Source: Dyella thiooxydans
GTDB lineage: Bacteria > Pseudomonadota > Gammaproteobacteria > Xanthomonadales > Rhodanobacteraceae
Direction: 5' to 3'
NCBI RefSeq assembly: GCF_001641285.1
Contig: NZ_CP014841.1
Location: 3,994,501 to 4,058,500 of the forward strand
Length of the DNA stretch: 64,000 nucleotides
The notes beneath the pieces are model-generated. The model did no database searches. It saw nothing but the letters and a program-made list of their open reading frames with translations, and was not told the origin of the DNA. Below, one piece after another: positions 15,944 through 26,744 of this stretch (position 1 is the first letter of the stretch; every line of letters begins with the position of its first letter). The translations under genes were made by a program, and so were the position numbers.

Positions 15944-17611
15944 TCAGCGGTGGCCGGTCATCTTCTCCACCTCGTCCTCGTCCGGCGGGATCTGCAGGTC
16001 GTCCGGATGCGTGTGGGCCTCGCTGCGTTCGGCGACGATCGACGGCGTACGCCAGCCCGACTTCACGCCCCACAGGAAGAACACCAGGCCGATCACCGCC
16101 ACCAGTGCGAGGTCCCAGCCGTAGGGGATGTAGCCCAGGCCGCCGAACTTGGCGCTGCCGAACTTCGACACCACGGCCAGCGTGACCAGGTAGGCGATCA
16201 GCCACCACGCACCCTTCAGGTGCGCGCCGAAGTCCATCCAGCCGTGCTTGGCCTGGTAGTAGAAGTACACCGGCAGCGCCACGACCATCAGCAGGATGAT
16301 CTCGCCGGTCAGCGGCCACTTGGCCCAGTACAGCAGCTCGGCCGACATGATGAAGGCGATCGCGGCGATGATCGGGAGGCCGGCCAGCCGGAACGGACGG
16401 TGCAGCTCCGGCGCGGTGCGCCGCAGGGTCATCACGCTGACCGGGCCGGTCAGGTAGGAAATGATCGTCGCCACCGAGATCACCGCGGCCAGCGAATCCC
16501 AGCCGCGGAAGAAGAACAGGAACAGGAACGACACCACCAGGTTCAGCCACATCGCAGGGCGCGGCACGCCGGACTTCGGATCGATGCGGCCGAAGATCGC
16601 CGGCAGCGTGCCGTTGCGCTCCATGCCGTAGATCATGCGGGCGGTGGTGGCGGTGTAGGTCATGCCGGTGCCGCTGGGGCTGACGAAGGCGTCGGCGTAC
16701 AGCAGGATCGCCAGCCAGTTCAGGTTGACCAGCACCGCCAGCTCGGCGAACGGCGAGCTGAAGTTGATGCCCTTCCAGCCGGCCTTGGCCAGCAGGTCCG
16801 GCGGCACCGCGCCGAGGTAGGCGATCTGCAGCAGCACGTAGACCACGGTGGCCAGCGCGATCGCGCCGATGATCGCGAACGGGATGCTGCGGCCCGGGTT
16901 GCGGGCCTCGCCGGCCAGGTTCACCGGGCTCTGGAAGCCGTTGAAGCTGAACACGATGCCGGCCGTGGCCACCGCGGTGAGGATCGCCGCGAAGTCGTTC
17001 GCGTGGCTGCCACCGGCCGCGCCCACCGCGAGGTTCTCGCTGTGGAAGCCGCTGGCGATCAGGGCGATACCGGTGGCCGCCGGGATGATCAGCTTGATGA
17101 TGGTGATCAGGCTGTTGGAGCGGGCGAACAGCTTCACGCTCCAGTAGTTGAGCATGAAGTACACGATCACCAGCACCGCCGCGATCCCCAGGCCCATGTG
17201 GCTCAGCTCGCCGTGCTTGCCCGGCATCGCGTGGTACAGGTCCTGCGCCCACTGCCATTTCCAGCCGGCCATGTACTGCACCGAGGCCTCGGCCTCGACC
17301 GGGATCACCGAGACGATCGCGATCCAGTTGGCCCAGGCGGCAATGAAGCCGACCAGCGAGCCGTGCGAGTAGTGGCCGTAGCGCACCATGCCGCCGGACT
17401 CGGGGAACATCGCGCCGAGCTCGGCGTAGGTGAGGGCGATCGACAGGATGATCACCGCACCCAGCACCCAGGCCCAGATCGCGCCCGGGCCGGCCAGCTT
17501 GGCGGCGTTCCAGGCACCGAACAGCCAGCCTGAGCCGATGATCGAGCCCAGGCCGGTGAACATCAGGGCGAAGGGTCCGACGTCGCGCCGGATCGCGTTC
17601 TGGTTTGCCAT
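15944..17611 (-). CDS. APC-family amino acid permease
   Basis: 555-residue inner-membrane transporter of the amino acid-polyamine-organocation superfamily, with about 12 helices. Helix 1 carries the substrate-binding signature GLGSIIGSGWLFG, and ELGAMFPESGGMVRYGHYSHG follows helix 2. A long hydrophilic C-terminal tail (VAERSEAHTHPDDLQIPPDE) is cytoplasmic. The start MANQNAIRRD (ATG 17611) is preceded by a GGGGA ribosome site; an in-frame ATG 84 bases upstream was rejected. Closest in style to aspartate:proton symporters of the YveA kind, but the substrate is not certain. Divergent from the diguanylate cyclase gene, sharing a 150-base control region. Confidence 0.88.
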   Translation of the reverse strand: MANQNAIRRDVGPFALMFTGLGSIIGSGWLFGAWNAAKLAGPGAIWAWVLGAVIILSIALTYAELGAMFPESGGMVRYGHYSHGSLVGFIAAWANWIAIVSVIPVEAEASVQYMAGWKWQWAQDLYHAMPGKHGELSHMGLGIAAVLVIVYFMLNYWSVKLFARSNSLITIIKLIIPAATGIALIASGFHSENLAVGAAGGSHANDFAAILTAVATAGIVFSFNGFQSPVNLAGEARNPGRSIPFAIIGAIALATVVYVLLQIAYLGAVPPDLLAKAGWKGINFSSPFAELAVLVNLNWLAILLYADAFVSPSGTGMTYTATTARMIYGMERNGTLPAIFGRIDPKSGVPRPAMWLNLVVSFLFLFFFRGWDSLAAVISVATIISYLTGPVSVMTLRRTAPELHRPFRLAGLPIIAAIAFIMSAELLYWAKWPLTGEIILLMVVALPVYFYYQAKHGWMDFGAHLKGAWWLIAYLVTLAVVSKFGSAKFGGLGYIPYGWDLALVAVIGLVFFLWGVKSGWRTPSIVAERSEAHTHPDDLQIPPDEDEVEKMTGHR

Positions 17612-17763
17612 CGAGAAATCCCCACGCGGCGCGGTCCGCCACGGTTCAAAACGGCGATAGTGGCAAAGTGGGCCGGGGCTGTCACGTCGCGGCACGGGTG
17701 GTTCCGCAGGAAGCTTCGGCCCGGCTGGGGCAAGATGGGCGCCCTGCCCGGAACGATGGCCCG

Positions 17764-20679
17764 ATGCACGACGAGGTTCGCAAGCACGCCACGACGCACC
17801 CGGTATGCCGCCTGCGCCGCTGGCTCGCGGGGGCTGCCGGCCTGCTGGCTGCCGGTGTGCTGGCCGCCGCCCCGGCTCCGCTTGCGACGCCTGCGGTGGC
17901 CGACCGGGCGATCGAGCTGCAGCAGTTCACCCCGGAGCAGGGCCTGGGCAACCTGGCCGCCAATGTCCTGCTGCGCGACCGGCAGGGTGTGCTCTGGGTG
18001 GGTACCGAGCACGGCCTGTACCGCTTCGACGGCGTCGGCTTCCAGCCGGTGCGGACCTCGGTGGACCCGCTCGACCTGGTGGTGAACGACCTGTATCTCT
18101 CCCCGGCCGGGCGCCTGTGGGTCGGCACCCGCCGGCACCTTTACGTGTGGGACGGCAGCGACCTGCGCCGCGTCGCCGACCTGCCGGTGGACGACCTGCA
18201 GCGCATTGCCGGCGACGGTGGCGAAGGCGTCTACGTGCGCCACCAGCGGCAGCTCTGGCATGTGACGGCCGATGGCCTGGTGCAGACGGTGTCCTGGCCG
18301 CAGGCGCTCACGGTTGGAGTCCTCACCGATGGCCCGCTGCTCTGGCTGGACGGCAGCCTGTGGACGAGCTGCGGACCGGCGTTGTGCCAGCGCACCGGCA
18401 GTGTCACCCGCGTGTGGGGAGCCGCCGACGGTGTGCCCGCGGACGACTGGCTCACCCTGCATGCGTCGCCGGAGGGTGAACTGTGGGCCGGGGGCAACGC
18501 CCACCTGCTGTTCCGGCGCGCGGGTGACAGTCGTTTCGCGGCGGCGGCCGCGCCGCATCCGCTCGATGCTCTCGACCTGGATGCCGAAGGACGCGTGCTG
18601 GCGGCCAGTGCCGGAGCGGTGTGGCGCTGGAACGGCAGCGCCTGGACCAGTTTTTCCGACGACCGCACCCTGCAGCACGCGCATCTGCGCGACCTGCTTG
18701 TCGATCCGGCCAGCGCGGTCTGGCTGGCCAGTGGCGGCCGCGGCGTATTGCGCTGGCGCGGCTACGGCCAGTTCCAGAACTGGACCACCGCCCAGGGGCT
18801 GGACAGCGCGCCGACCTGGGCGATCGCCCGCGATGCCGACGGCTGGCTGTGGTTCGGCAACCAGCGCCAGGGCAACCGCCTGGCGCCGGAGGCATCGCAA
18901 CTGACCCCCTGGCCAGCCGCGCTGCTGCGCCCGGGCTGGACCGACGCGATGGCGATCGTCCCGCGGGGCCGGCAGGTGTGGATCGTGTTCAACCATGGCG
19001 TGCTGGTGCGCTACGACCTGGACAGCGGCAAGGCCCTGCAGGTGGCGACCCACCTCGGCTGGGCCAAATTCGCGCTGGCCGACGCGCAGGGGCGGCTGTG
19101 GATCGGCACCCACGGCATGCTGTGGCGGGTGGATAACCCGGATGACGCGCAGCCCACGGCGCAGGCGCTGCTCACCGGACTGCCGCCGGACACCAGCTTC
19201 CTGGGCGCCAGCGTGGACCCGCAGGGCCGCGTCTGGGTCGCCACCACGCACGGCCTGCTGCGCTTCGCGGACGGCCGTTTCACCCTGGTCGACCTGGGGT
19301 CGCACGAGCCGGCCGGGGGCTTCGCCGATGTGGCGGTCACGCCCGACGGGACGCTGTGGCTGGCGCCGGTGAAGGGCGGGCTGCTGCGCGGCAAAGCGGA
19401 TGCCGCCGACCGCATCGATGTGCAGGATGCCGGCGATCCCCTGCTGGGCGACACCGCGCTTTACTCGCTCGACGTCGATCCGGTGGGCCGGCTCTGGGCG
19501 TTCCACGATGCGGGTGTGGATGTGCATGCGGGCGATCACTGGCGGCGGCTGGACCACAGCGACGGCCTGGTCTGGAACGACCTGGCCACCGGCGCCTTTC
19601 ATGCCGACAGCGACGGCTCGATCTGGCTGGGTACCGCCGGTGGCGTCTCGCACGTGCTGCATCCCGGACGCTTCACCGATGCGCGGCTCTCGCCTACGGT
19701 GCTGCTCGATGCGCGGTACGGCGATGCACCGATCCGCGCCGGCGTCGCCGCCTCGCTGCCGTGGGACCGTCGCGCACTGGTGGTCAGCCTGGCTCAGCCG
19801 GGCGTCACCCACCCCGGCGAGCAGCAGTGGCAGTACCGGCTCGACCCGGTCGGCGCACCGGCGCACTGGGAAGCCTCCACCACGCCGTGGATGCGCTATC
19901 CCGCGCTGGCTCCGGGCGACTACCGCTTCCAGGCGCGCGTGTACGACCCGGCGATGCGCGCCTACGCGCCACCGGTCGGCTTCGGGCTCGACGTGCGGCC
20001 GCCGTGGTGGCAGACCCCGTTGGCCCGCCTCGGCTACGCCGTGCTGGCGGTGCTCGTGCTGTGGGCGGGTTGGCGTTGGCGCCACGCCCGCCTGCTGCGT
20101 CACCAGGCCGAGCTGGAGGCGATGGTGCGCGAGCGCACCGTGGCGCTGGAGCAGGACAAGCGTGCGCTGGAGATCGCGCACCAGGCCCTGCAATACGAGG
20201 CCAGCCACGATGCGCTCACCGGTCTGCTCAACCGCGGCGCGGCGATCGAGGTGCTGGTGCGGCTGGCCAGCGAGGACGGGCCGCCGCGGCGACGGATCGC
20301 GGTCGCGCTGATCGACCTGGACCACTTCAAGCGCATCAACGACACCTGGGGGCACCTGGCCGGCGATGCGGTGCTGGTGCAGTGTGCCGAGCGCCTGCGT
20401 ACGCTGGCACCGGCGAGCGCCGCGCTGGGACGCTACGGCGGCGAGGAGCTGCTGGTGGTCTGGCCCGGGCTGCCCGGCGAGACTGACCTGGCCGGGCTGT
20501 TCGCACCGCTGATGGAGACGCCCTACCGGTTCCGCGACATCGACATGCACGTGACCTGTTCGGTCGGCATCACTTGGGTGCGCGCCGGCGAGGACGTCAA
20601 CGCCATCCTGCACCGCGCGGACACGGCGCTCTACGAGGCGAAGGAGCGCGGCCGGGCGCGGGTGGTGCGGGCGGACTGA
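17764..20679 (+). CDS. Membrane diguanylate cyclase with two-component propeller sensor
   Basis: 971-residue predicted c-di-GMP synthase. The ATG at 17764 was chosen because the signal peptide follows (RRWLAGAAGLLAAGVLAAAP). The periplasmic part contains repeated Reg_prop blades of the type GVLWVGTEHGLYRFDG and RLWIGTHGML, forming a two-blade-domain propeller, then a Y_Y_Y domain (QWQYRLDPVG to GDYRFQARVYD). One transmembrane helix (LGYAVLAVLVLWAGW) leads to a coiled coil and a C-terminal GGDEF domain with DALTGLLNR, DHFKRINDTWGH and an active-site GGEEL at 892-896. No RxxD inhibitory site is seen upstream of it. The ligand is unknown; Bacteroidetes homologues of the sensor detect polysaccharide fragments. 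The same sensor occurs in the two kinases at 37.8-45.1 kb. Confidence 0.92.
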   Translation: MHDEVRKHATTHPVCRLRRWLAGAAGLLAAGVLAAAPAPLATPAVADRAIELQQFTPEQGLGNLAANVLLRDRQGVLWVGTEHGLYRFDGVGFQPVRTSVDPLDLVVNDLYLSPAGRLWVGTRRHLYVWDGSDLRRVADLPVDDLQRIAGDGGEGVYVRHQRQLWHVTADGLVQTVSWPQALTVGVLTDGPLLWLDGSLWTSCGPALCQRTGSVTRVWGAADGVPADDWLTLHASPEGELWAGGNAHLLFRRAGDSRFAAAAAPHPLDALDLDAEGRVLAASAGAVWRWNGSAWTSFSDDRTLQHAHLRDLLVDPASAVWLASGGRGVLRWRGYGQFQNWTTAQGLDSAPTWAIARDADGWLWFGNQRQGNRLAPEASQLTPWPAALLRPGWTDAMAIVPRGRQVWIVFNHGVLVRYDLDSGKALQVATHLGWAKFALADAQGRLWIGTHGMLWRVDNPDDAQPTAQALLTGLPPDTSFLGASVDPQGRVWVATTHGLLRFADGRFTLVDLGSHEPAGGFADVAVTPDGTLWLAPVKGGLLRGKADAADRIDVQDAGDPLLGDTALYSLDVDPVGRLWAFHDAGVDVHAGDHWRRLDHSDGLVWNDLATGAFHADSDGSIWLGTAGGVSHVLHPGRFTDARLSPTVLLDARYGDAPIRAGVAASLPWDRRALVVSLAQPGVTHPGEQQWQYRLDPVGAPAHWEASTTPWMRYPALAPGDYRFQARVYDPAMRAYAPPVGFGLDVRPPWWQTPLARLGYAVLAVLVLWAGWRWRHARLLRHQAELEAMVRERTVALEQDKRALEIAHQALQYEASHDALTGLLNRGAAIEVLVRLASEDGPPRRRIAVALIDLDHFKRINDTWGHLAGDAVLVQCAERLRTLAPASAALGRYGGEELLVVWPGLPGETDLAGLFAPLMETPYRFRDIDMHVTCSVGITWVRAGEDVNAILHRADTALYEAKERGRARVVRAD

Positions 20680-20688
20680 GCCGCGCCG

Positions 20689-20731
20689 TCAGCACTCGAT
20701 CACGTTCACCGCGAGGCCGCCGCGCGAGGTC
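20689..20731 (-). pseudogene. Relic of a second L-serine dehydratase 3' end
   Basis: These 43 bases match the last 43 bases of the intact sdaA (20825-20867) at 40 positions. Both encode the same C-terminal peptide [13 protein letters not shown] plus stop, and the three differences are all at silent third positions. Upstream of the match (20732-20824) nothing of sdaA remains; it holds a 9-bp hairpin CGGCATGCG/CGCATGCCG (20742-20765). This looks like the leftover tail of a duplicated or replaced sdaA copy. Confidence 0.7.
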
Positions 20732-20824
20732 GAGAAGTCCGCGGCATGCGTTGAAGCGCATGCCGTGGGTTTCGAGGGTGAGCCGTGAACCGGCGAACGG
20801 GGAGATGGGAGCGCAGGCTCGCGC

Positions 20825-22207
<1,383 letters not shown>

Positions 22208-22288
22208 GAATACGCTGCGGGAGAGTGGGGAAGGACCGCTATTCTAGGCGCTCCTGCCGGACCGGCGTCTGTACGCCCGCGTGTGTTG

Positions 22289-22528
22289 ATGAGCCACCTG
22301 ATCCTCTACCAGCGCGACTACTGCCACCTGTGCGACATGGCGCTGGCGGTGATGGCCGAGGCGCGCGCGCCGGATTTCGACAGCGCCTGGGTGGACGACA
22401 GTCCGGAGCTGGAGGCGCGCTACGGCACCCGCCTGCCGGTGCTGCACGACACCCGCGACGGGCGCGAGCTGGACTGGCCGTTCGATGCGGCGGCGGTGCG
22501 TCGCTTTCTCGGCCGGCCGGCGCGTTAG
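22289..22528 (+). CDS. Glutaredoxin-like protein (DUF836 type)
   Basis: 79-residue cytosolic thioredoxin-fold protein. It begins MSHLILYQRDYCHLCDMAL, with a C-x-x-C pair (Cys12, Cys15) after the first strand, and has the cis-proline in RLPVLHD. The short length and lack of the GSH-binding TVP motif place it with the DUF836 glutaredoxin-like family. The redox partner is unknown. Divergent from sdaA. Confidence 0.8.
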   Translation: MSHLILYQRDYCHLCDMALAVMAEARAPDFDSAWVDDSPELEARYGTRLPVLHDTRDGRELDWPFDAAAVRRFLGRPAR

Positions 22529-22652
22529 CGGCGGTGCGGCCACACCGCGCATCTTGACCGGTGTGCTGGCGTCATCCCTTCAGTCCGCATCGACACCCAT
22601 CCAACATGCCGGCGCGCAGACTCGGGCCTTCCTCCCTCGGGCCACCGATGTC

Positions 22653-22796
22653 ATGAAACAGCCGCGCCGCCTGGCTTGGATCGTCTTCGTCATCGCGCTG
22701 CTGCTCATGATCGCGGTGGGTTTCTTCCGCGCGTCGATGCATGACGAGGCACGTCCGGCGTCCGGACCGGCGCCATCCGCGTCGACGGCCCGTTAG
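22653..22796 (+). CDS. Small single-helix membrane protein, hypothetical
   Basis: 47-residue candidate: a basic N-terminus (MKQPRRLAW), one strong transmembrane helix (IVFVIALLLMIAVGFF) and a short proline- and serine-rich tail. There is no convincing ribosome site, so the gene is tentative. Its stop lies 22 bases from that of the convergent EamA transporter. No family recognised. Confidence 0.4.
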   Translation: MKQPRRLAWIVFVIALLLMIAVGFFRASMHDEARPASGPAPSASTAR

Positions 22797-22818
22797 GTTC
22801 GCCGCCGACGATCCGGCA

Positions 22819-23784
22819 TCAGCTTTCCGCGCCGATCGGATCCACCGCCGCGCCGTGCGCCAGCACGCAGGTGATCACCCCGGCCACCAGCAGCACGAAG
22901 GCCAGCGCCTCGAGCGTGGTCGGCAGCCGGTGCTCCCAGACGAAGCCGTAGATCAGCGCGAACAGCGTCTCGAACAGGATCATCTGGCCGACCAGGGTGA
23001 GCGGCAGCAGCCGGCTCATGCGGTTCCACAGGGCGTTGCCGGTGATCGAGGCGAGCAGCGCCAGGGCCGCCGACACGCCACCGAAGCGCAGCCAGTCGCC
23101 GGAAAGATGGTGTGCCGTGTCGCCGAGCAGGGCAAACGGCACCAGGGCGAGCGCCAGCGCACCGGTCACCACGCCGGTGAGCAGGCTCCAGTCGTGGGCG
23201 GAAACGTCGTGCAGGTGCGCCAGCCAGCGGCTGTTCGACACCGCGTACCAGGTCCACGCGGCCAGCGCGCCGGTGGCGCACAGCAGGCCGAGCAGGGCGC
23301 GGGTACCCGTCGCATAGCCGCTGGGCAGCAGCGCCTGCCAGCCGATGCAGACCGCGCCGGCGATGCACAGGGCGATCGAGGGCAGCAACCGGCGCAGCGG
23401 CACCGCACCATGGTCGCGGCTGCCGATCACGGTGACCGTGACCGGCAGGAAACCGACCACCAGCGAGGTGATCGCGATGCCGCCGAGCTGCACGGCGCTG
23501 GACAGCAGCACGAAATACACCACGTTGCCGACCAGCCCCAGTCCGGCCAGTCCGAGCCATTCGCGCCGGCCGAGCGCGCCGGTGGCCGCCCGCCAGCGTG
23601 GCGCCAGCAGCGCCAGCGCGAGCACGCCGTAGGCGGTATAGCGGCCGGTGGTCAGTTCCAGCGGCGTGAAGCCGTGCAGCAGCGCGGGGGCGAGGAATAC
23701 CAGGCCCCAGATGGCACCCGCGGCCATGCCGTAGCCGATGCCGGCGGCCGTGCGCGAGGAGGTGGGAAGCGAAGGTCGGTTCAT
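22819..23784 (-). CDS. EamA/DMT-family transporter
   Basis: 321-residue inner-membrane protein with about ten hydrophobic helices arranged as two EamA repeats, the drug/metabolite transporter fold. The first repeat starts GYGMAAGAIWGLVFLAPALL and the second around WTWYAVSNSRWLA. The start MNRPSLPTSS (ATG 23784) is the first that fits this topology; the open frame continues far upstream but is non-coding there. Separated by 38 bases from the AraC gene on the same strand, so possibly co-transcribed and regulated by it. Substrate unknown. Confidence 0.85.
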   Translation of the reverse strand: MNRPSLPTSSRTAAGIGYGMAAGAIWGLVFLAPALLHGFTPLELTTGRYTAYGVLALALLAPRWRAATGALGRREWLGLAGLGLVGNVVYFVLLSSAVQLGGIAITSLVVGFLPVTVTVIGSRDHGAVPLRRLLPSIALCIAGAVCIGWQALLPSGYATGTRALLGLLCATGALAAWTWYAVSNSRWLAHLHDVSAHDWSLLTGVVTGALALALVPFALLGDTAHHLSGDWLRFGGVSAALALLASITGNALWNRMSRLLPLTLVGQMILFETLFALIYGFVWEHRLPTTLEALAFVLLVAGVITCVLAHGAAVDPIGAES

Positions 23785-23822
23785 GGTGGCCAGCGTGGCG
23801 CAGTGTCGGCGCCGGGTCTTGT

Positions 23823-24584
23823 TCAGGGCTCGCCCCGGGTTTGCCGGGACGCCTGTACCCGTCGCCGGTAGGCCGCGGGAGCCAGCCCGGTGGCCCGGCC
23901 GAAGGCGCGGGTGAACGCGCTCTGGTCCGCGTACCCGCAGTCCAGTGCGATCTCCGTCAGCGGCAGCGGCGTGTCGGTCAGCCACTGCTGCGCCCGCTCG
24001 ATCCGGCGCTCGGCCAGCCAGGCCTGCGGCGTGGTGTCGAGTTCCTCGCGGAACACCGCGTGCAGCCGGCTCACGCTCAGCCCCACGCGGGCGGCCATGT
24101 CGGCGGCGGTCCAGTCGCGCTCCGGATGTGCTGCCAGGGTCGCCAGCAGGCCGGCCAGTCGCGAGGCCGGTCCCGGCGCAGCGCGCTCGACCGCATCCAG
24201 CAGCAACGGCAGCCACAACGCGGTGCGCTGCGACAGGCCGTCGTCGCCGAGGCTGGCCGCCATGTAGTCGATCAGATGCGCGGCGGCCGGCCCGACCGGC
24301 AGGAAGCGCCGCGCGGCGAGCCGTTCGAGCGTCGGTTCGCCAATCGCCCGTGCATCCACGTCGACCACCAGGAACCGGTTCGCGGTACCGCTGGACTGCG
24401 CATGCCGCGCCGTCGGCGCGACGAACGCCGCCCGCGTCCGGTCCAGCCACGCGCCGTGGCCTTCCACGTCCACCTCCATAGAGCCGCCCAGCGGCAGCAC
24501 CAGCTGCGCGAATGCGTGCGTGTCGACCGCTCCGTCCCGGCCGTAGCTGCGGATGGCGAGCGAGAGGAGCGAGGCCTGGTGCAT
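23823..24584 (-). CDS. AraC-family transcriptional regulator
   Basis: 253-residue regulator. The N-terminal half is a cupin-like ligand domain (FAQLVLPLGGSMEVDVEGHGAWLD). The C-terminal half is a double helix-turn-helix: AADMAARVGLSVSRLHAVFREELDTTP, then LTEIALDCGYADQSAFTRAFGRATG and the closing PAAYRRR, the AraC/XylS signature. Start ATG at 24584. It is divergent from the amidohydrolase (168-base gap) and heads toward the EamA transporter, so either may be its target. Confidence 0.9.
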   Translation of the reverse strand: MHQASLLSLAIRSYGRDGAVDTHAFAQLVLPLGGSMEVDVEGHGAWLDRTRAAFVAPTARHAQSSGTANRFLVVDVDARAIGEPTLERLAARRFLPVGPAAAHLIDYMAASLGDDGLSQRTALWLPLLLDAVERAAPGPASRLAGLLATLAAHPERDWTAADMAARVGLSVSRLHAVFREELDTTPQAWLAERRIERAQQWLTDTPLPLTEIALDCGYADQSAFTRAFGRATGLAPAAYRRRVQASRQTRGEP

Positions 24585-24752
24585 GGCGGGGAAGGTGAGC
24601 GGGGACGGCAGAGCATAGCCCGCCCGGGGCGTCGCCGTGCGCCGTCCCGTCCGCACGGCGGCGGCGCGTGCACGGCACACCCGTTGACCCTGCCCGGGGC
24701 GCCTGCCTAGGCTGCATCGTTCGCTTCGCGCGATCCATAGGGGGAGCCACAC

Positions 24753-26555
24753 ATGCGCGCACTTCGTCTTTGCCTTCCCGCCCTGCTGCTGGCATCCACG
24801 GCGGCGGCGGCCGCCGACACGGCCATTCACGGCTTCCCGCCCGCGCTGCCGGCCGCCGACCTGGTGTTGCGCGACGCCACCATCGCCACGCTCGACCCGC
24901 TGCAGCCGGAAGCGCAAGCGCTGGCGGTCCGCGGCGGCCGCATCGCCGCAGTGGGCAGCGACGCGGCCATCGCGCACTACATCGGTCCGCATACCCGGGT
25001 GCTGGACCTGCACGGCGCCTTCGTCACGCCCGGCTTCATCGAGGGTCACGGCCACCTGCTCGGCACCGGCACGGTGCTCACCGAGCTCGACCTGGGCAAG
25101 GCGCCGGACTGGGACGGCATCGTGGCGATGGTGAAGGCCGCCGTGGCCAAGGCGAAGCCGGGGCAGTGGATCGTCGGCTCGGGCTGGCAGCAGAGCAAGT
25201 GGACGCATGCGCCGCAGCCGAACGTCGACGGCCTGCCGCTGCGCGCCAGCCTGGACGCGGTGTCGCCGGACAACCCGGTGCTGCTGGAACACGTCAGCGG
25301 CCACGCCGTGTTCGCCAATGGCGCGGCGCTGAAGCTGGCCGGCATCGGCCACGACACGCCGGACCCGGCCGGCGGCACCATCGTGCGCGATGCGCAGGGC
25401 GACGCCATCGGCATGCTGCGCGATACCGCCGATGCACCGGTCTATGCCGCCTACCGGCACCACGTCGAATCGCTGCCGCCGGCGGTGCAGGCCGCGCGGC
25501 GCGAGCACGCGCTGAAGCTCGCCATGCAGAACGAGGTCAGCAAGGGCATCACCAGCTTCGTCGACATGGGCGAGGACTTCGCCACGGTGGACTGGCTCAA
25601 GCAGCAGGCGGCCAGGGGCATTCCGCTGCGGCTGTACGTGAACATCGCCGAGGAGCCGGTGGCGGCGCTCGACGCGAAGCTGGCCAGCTACCGCAGCATC
25701 GATGCCGCCGATGGCCACTTCACCGTGCGAGGCATCGGCGAGATCCTCTCCGACGGCGCGCTGGGCACGCACAGCGCGTGGTTCCTCAAGCCCTACAACG
25801 ACGATCCCGGCATCACCGGCAAGAACGTCACCTCGATGGCGGAGATCCGCCAGATCGCCGAGATCGCCGCGCGCGACGGCTTCCAGCTCTCCGTGCACGC
25901 CATCGGCGACCGCGCCAACCGCGAGGTGCTGGACACCTTCCAGGACATCTTCACGAAGGATCCGTCGGCGCACGCGCTGCGCTGGCGCATCGAGCATGCG
26001 CAGCACCTGGATCCGGCCGACATCCCGCGCTTCGCGCAGCTCGGCGTGATCGCCTCGATGCAGTCCATCCACGCCTGCTCCGATGCGCCGTTCGTGGTGC
26101 AGCACCTGGGCGAGCAGCGCGCACGCGAGGGCGCCTACGTGTGGCACTCGCTGATCGACAGCGGCGCCATCGTGCTGGACGGCAGCGACACCCCGGTGGA
26201 GGACACCAACCCGATCGCCGGTTTCTACTGCGCCGTGACCCGTCGCGAAGGCAACGGCACCGCGTTCTTCCCCGCCCAGGCGAAGACGCGCATCGAAGCC
26301 CTGCGTTCCTACACCTGGAACAACGCGTACGCGATGTTCGAGGAGCACGAGCTGGGCTCGCTCAGCCCCGGCAAGCGGGCCGACCTGGCCGTGTTCTCCG
26401 GCAACCTGCTGACCATGCCTGCCGACCAGATCCTGCGCACGCGCGTGCTGTACACCGTCGTGGGTGGGCAGGTGGTCTACCAGCGCCCCGGCGCGCAGGC
26501 CTGGAAACACGGCGAGCTGTTCGCGCCGATGCCGGAGTTCGATCACGTGAACTGA
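24753..26555 (+). CDS. Exported amidohydrolase family 3 protein (YtcJ-like)
   Basis: 600-residue metal-dependent amidohydrolase with a TIM-barrel domain. A GGGGGAG ribosome site precedes the ATG. Residues 1-21 are a signal peptide (LPALLLASTAAAAAD), which is unusual for YtcJ-type enzymes but common in Xanthomonadales. Metal-site motifs are GFIEGHGHLLG (HxH), HAIGDRANREVLD, IEHAQHLDP and a C-terminal GSDTPVEDTNP with the catalytic Asp. SDGALGTHSAW replaces the usual DGSLG(S/T)RTA. The substrate is unknown; relatives hydrolyse formamides and cyclic amides. Upstream a TTGACC box (24684-24689) could be a -35 element. Confidence 0.88.
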   Translation: MRALRLCLPALLLASTAAAAADTAIHGFPPALPAADLVLRDATIATLDPLQPEAQALAVRGGRIAAVGSDAAIAHYIGPHTRVLDLHGAFVTPGFIEGHGHLLGTGTVLTELDLGKAPDWDGIVAMVKAAVAKAKPGQWIVGSGWQQSKWTHAPQPNVDGLPLRASLDAVSPDNPVLLEHVSGHAVFANGAALKLAGIGHDTPDPAGGTIVRDAQGDAIGMLRDTADAPVYAAYRHHVESLPPAVQAARREHALKLAMQNEVSKGITSFVDMGEDFATVDWLKQQAARGIPLRLYVNIAEEPVAALDAKLASYRSIDAADGHFTVRGIGEILSDGALGTHSAWFLKPYNDDPGITGKNVTSMAEIRQIAEIAARDGFQLSVHAIGDRANREVLDTFQDIFTKDPSAHALRWRIEHAQHLDPADIPRFAQLGVIASMQSIHACSDAPFVVQHLGEQRAREGAYVWHSLIDSGAIVLDGSDTPVEDTNPIAGFYCAVTRREGNGTAFFPAQAKTRIEALRSYTWNNAYAMFEEHELGSLSPGKRADLAVFSGNLLTMPADQILRTRVLYTVVGGQVVYQRPGAQAWKHGELFAPMPEFDHVN

Positions 26556-26676
26556 GCGGTGGCGGGTGGCGCGTGTCCGGCGATCGCGCGGACACCGCGG
26601 CCCCCATGACCCGATCGGGCGCGTGCCGCCCATGGAGCCGAAGCGGTCTCCGGCCTCGTTCACGTCGTCAGGCATG

Positions 26677-26739
26677 GCGCGGACCGCGTTGCGGGTCCGC
26701 GCGTTCGCATGCATGGCCGGGGCGCGATATCCGCGCCCC
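26677..26739. terminator. Two GC hairpins between convergent genes
   Basis: Stem GCGCGGACC/GGTCCGCGC (26677-26702) and stem GGGGCGCG/CGCGCCCC with a five-base loop (26719-26739) lie between the amidohydrolase stop and the stop of the minus-strand gene at 26745. Neither has a U-run. They probably insulate the convergent transcripts; the rest of the 189-base gap shows nothing. Confidence 0.45.
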
Positions 26740-26744
26740 GCCTC

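Noticed and set aside
20742-20765. Hairpin CGGCATGCG/CGCATGCCG as an intrinsic terminator
   Set aside because: No U-run follows on either strand, and it lies between the sdaA relic and the intact gene where its role is unclear; noted under the relic only.
24684-24713. TTGACC-N18-TAGGCT before the amidohydrolase, considered as a MerR-type promoter
   Set aside because: The spacer lacks a matching dyad and no MerR-family gene is nearby; the adjacent regulator is AraC-type.
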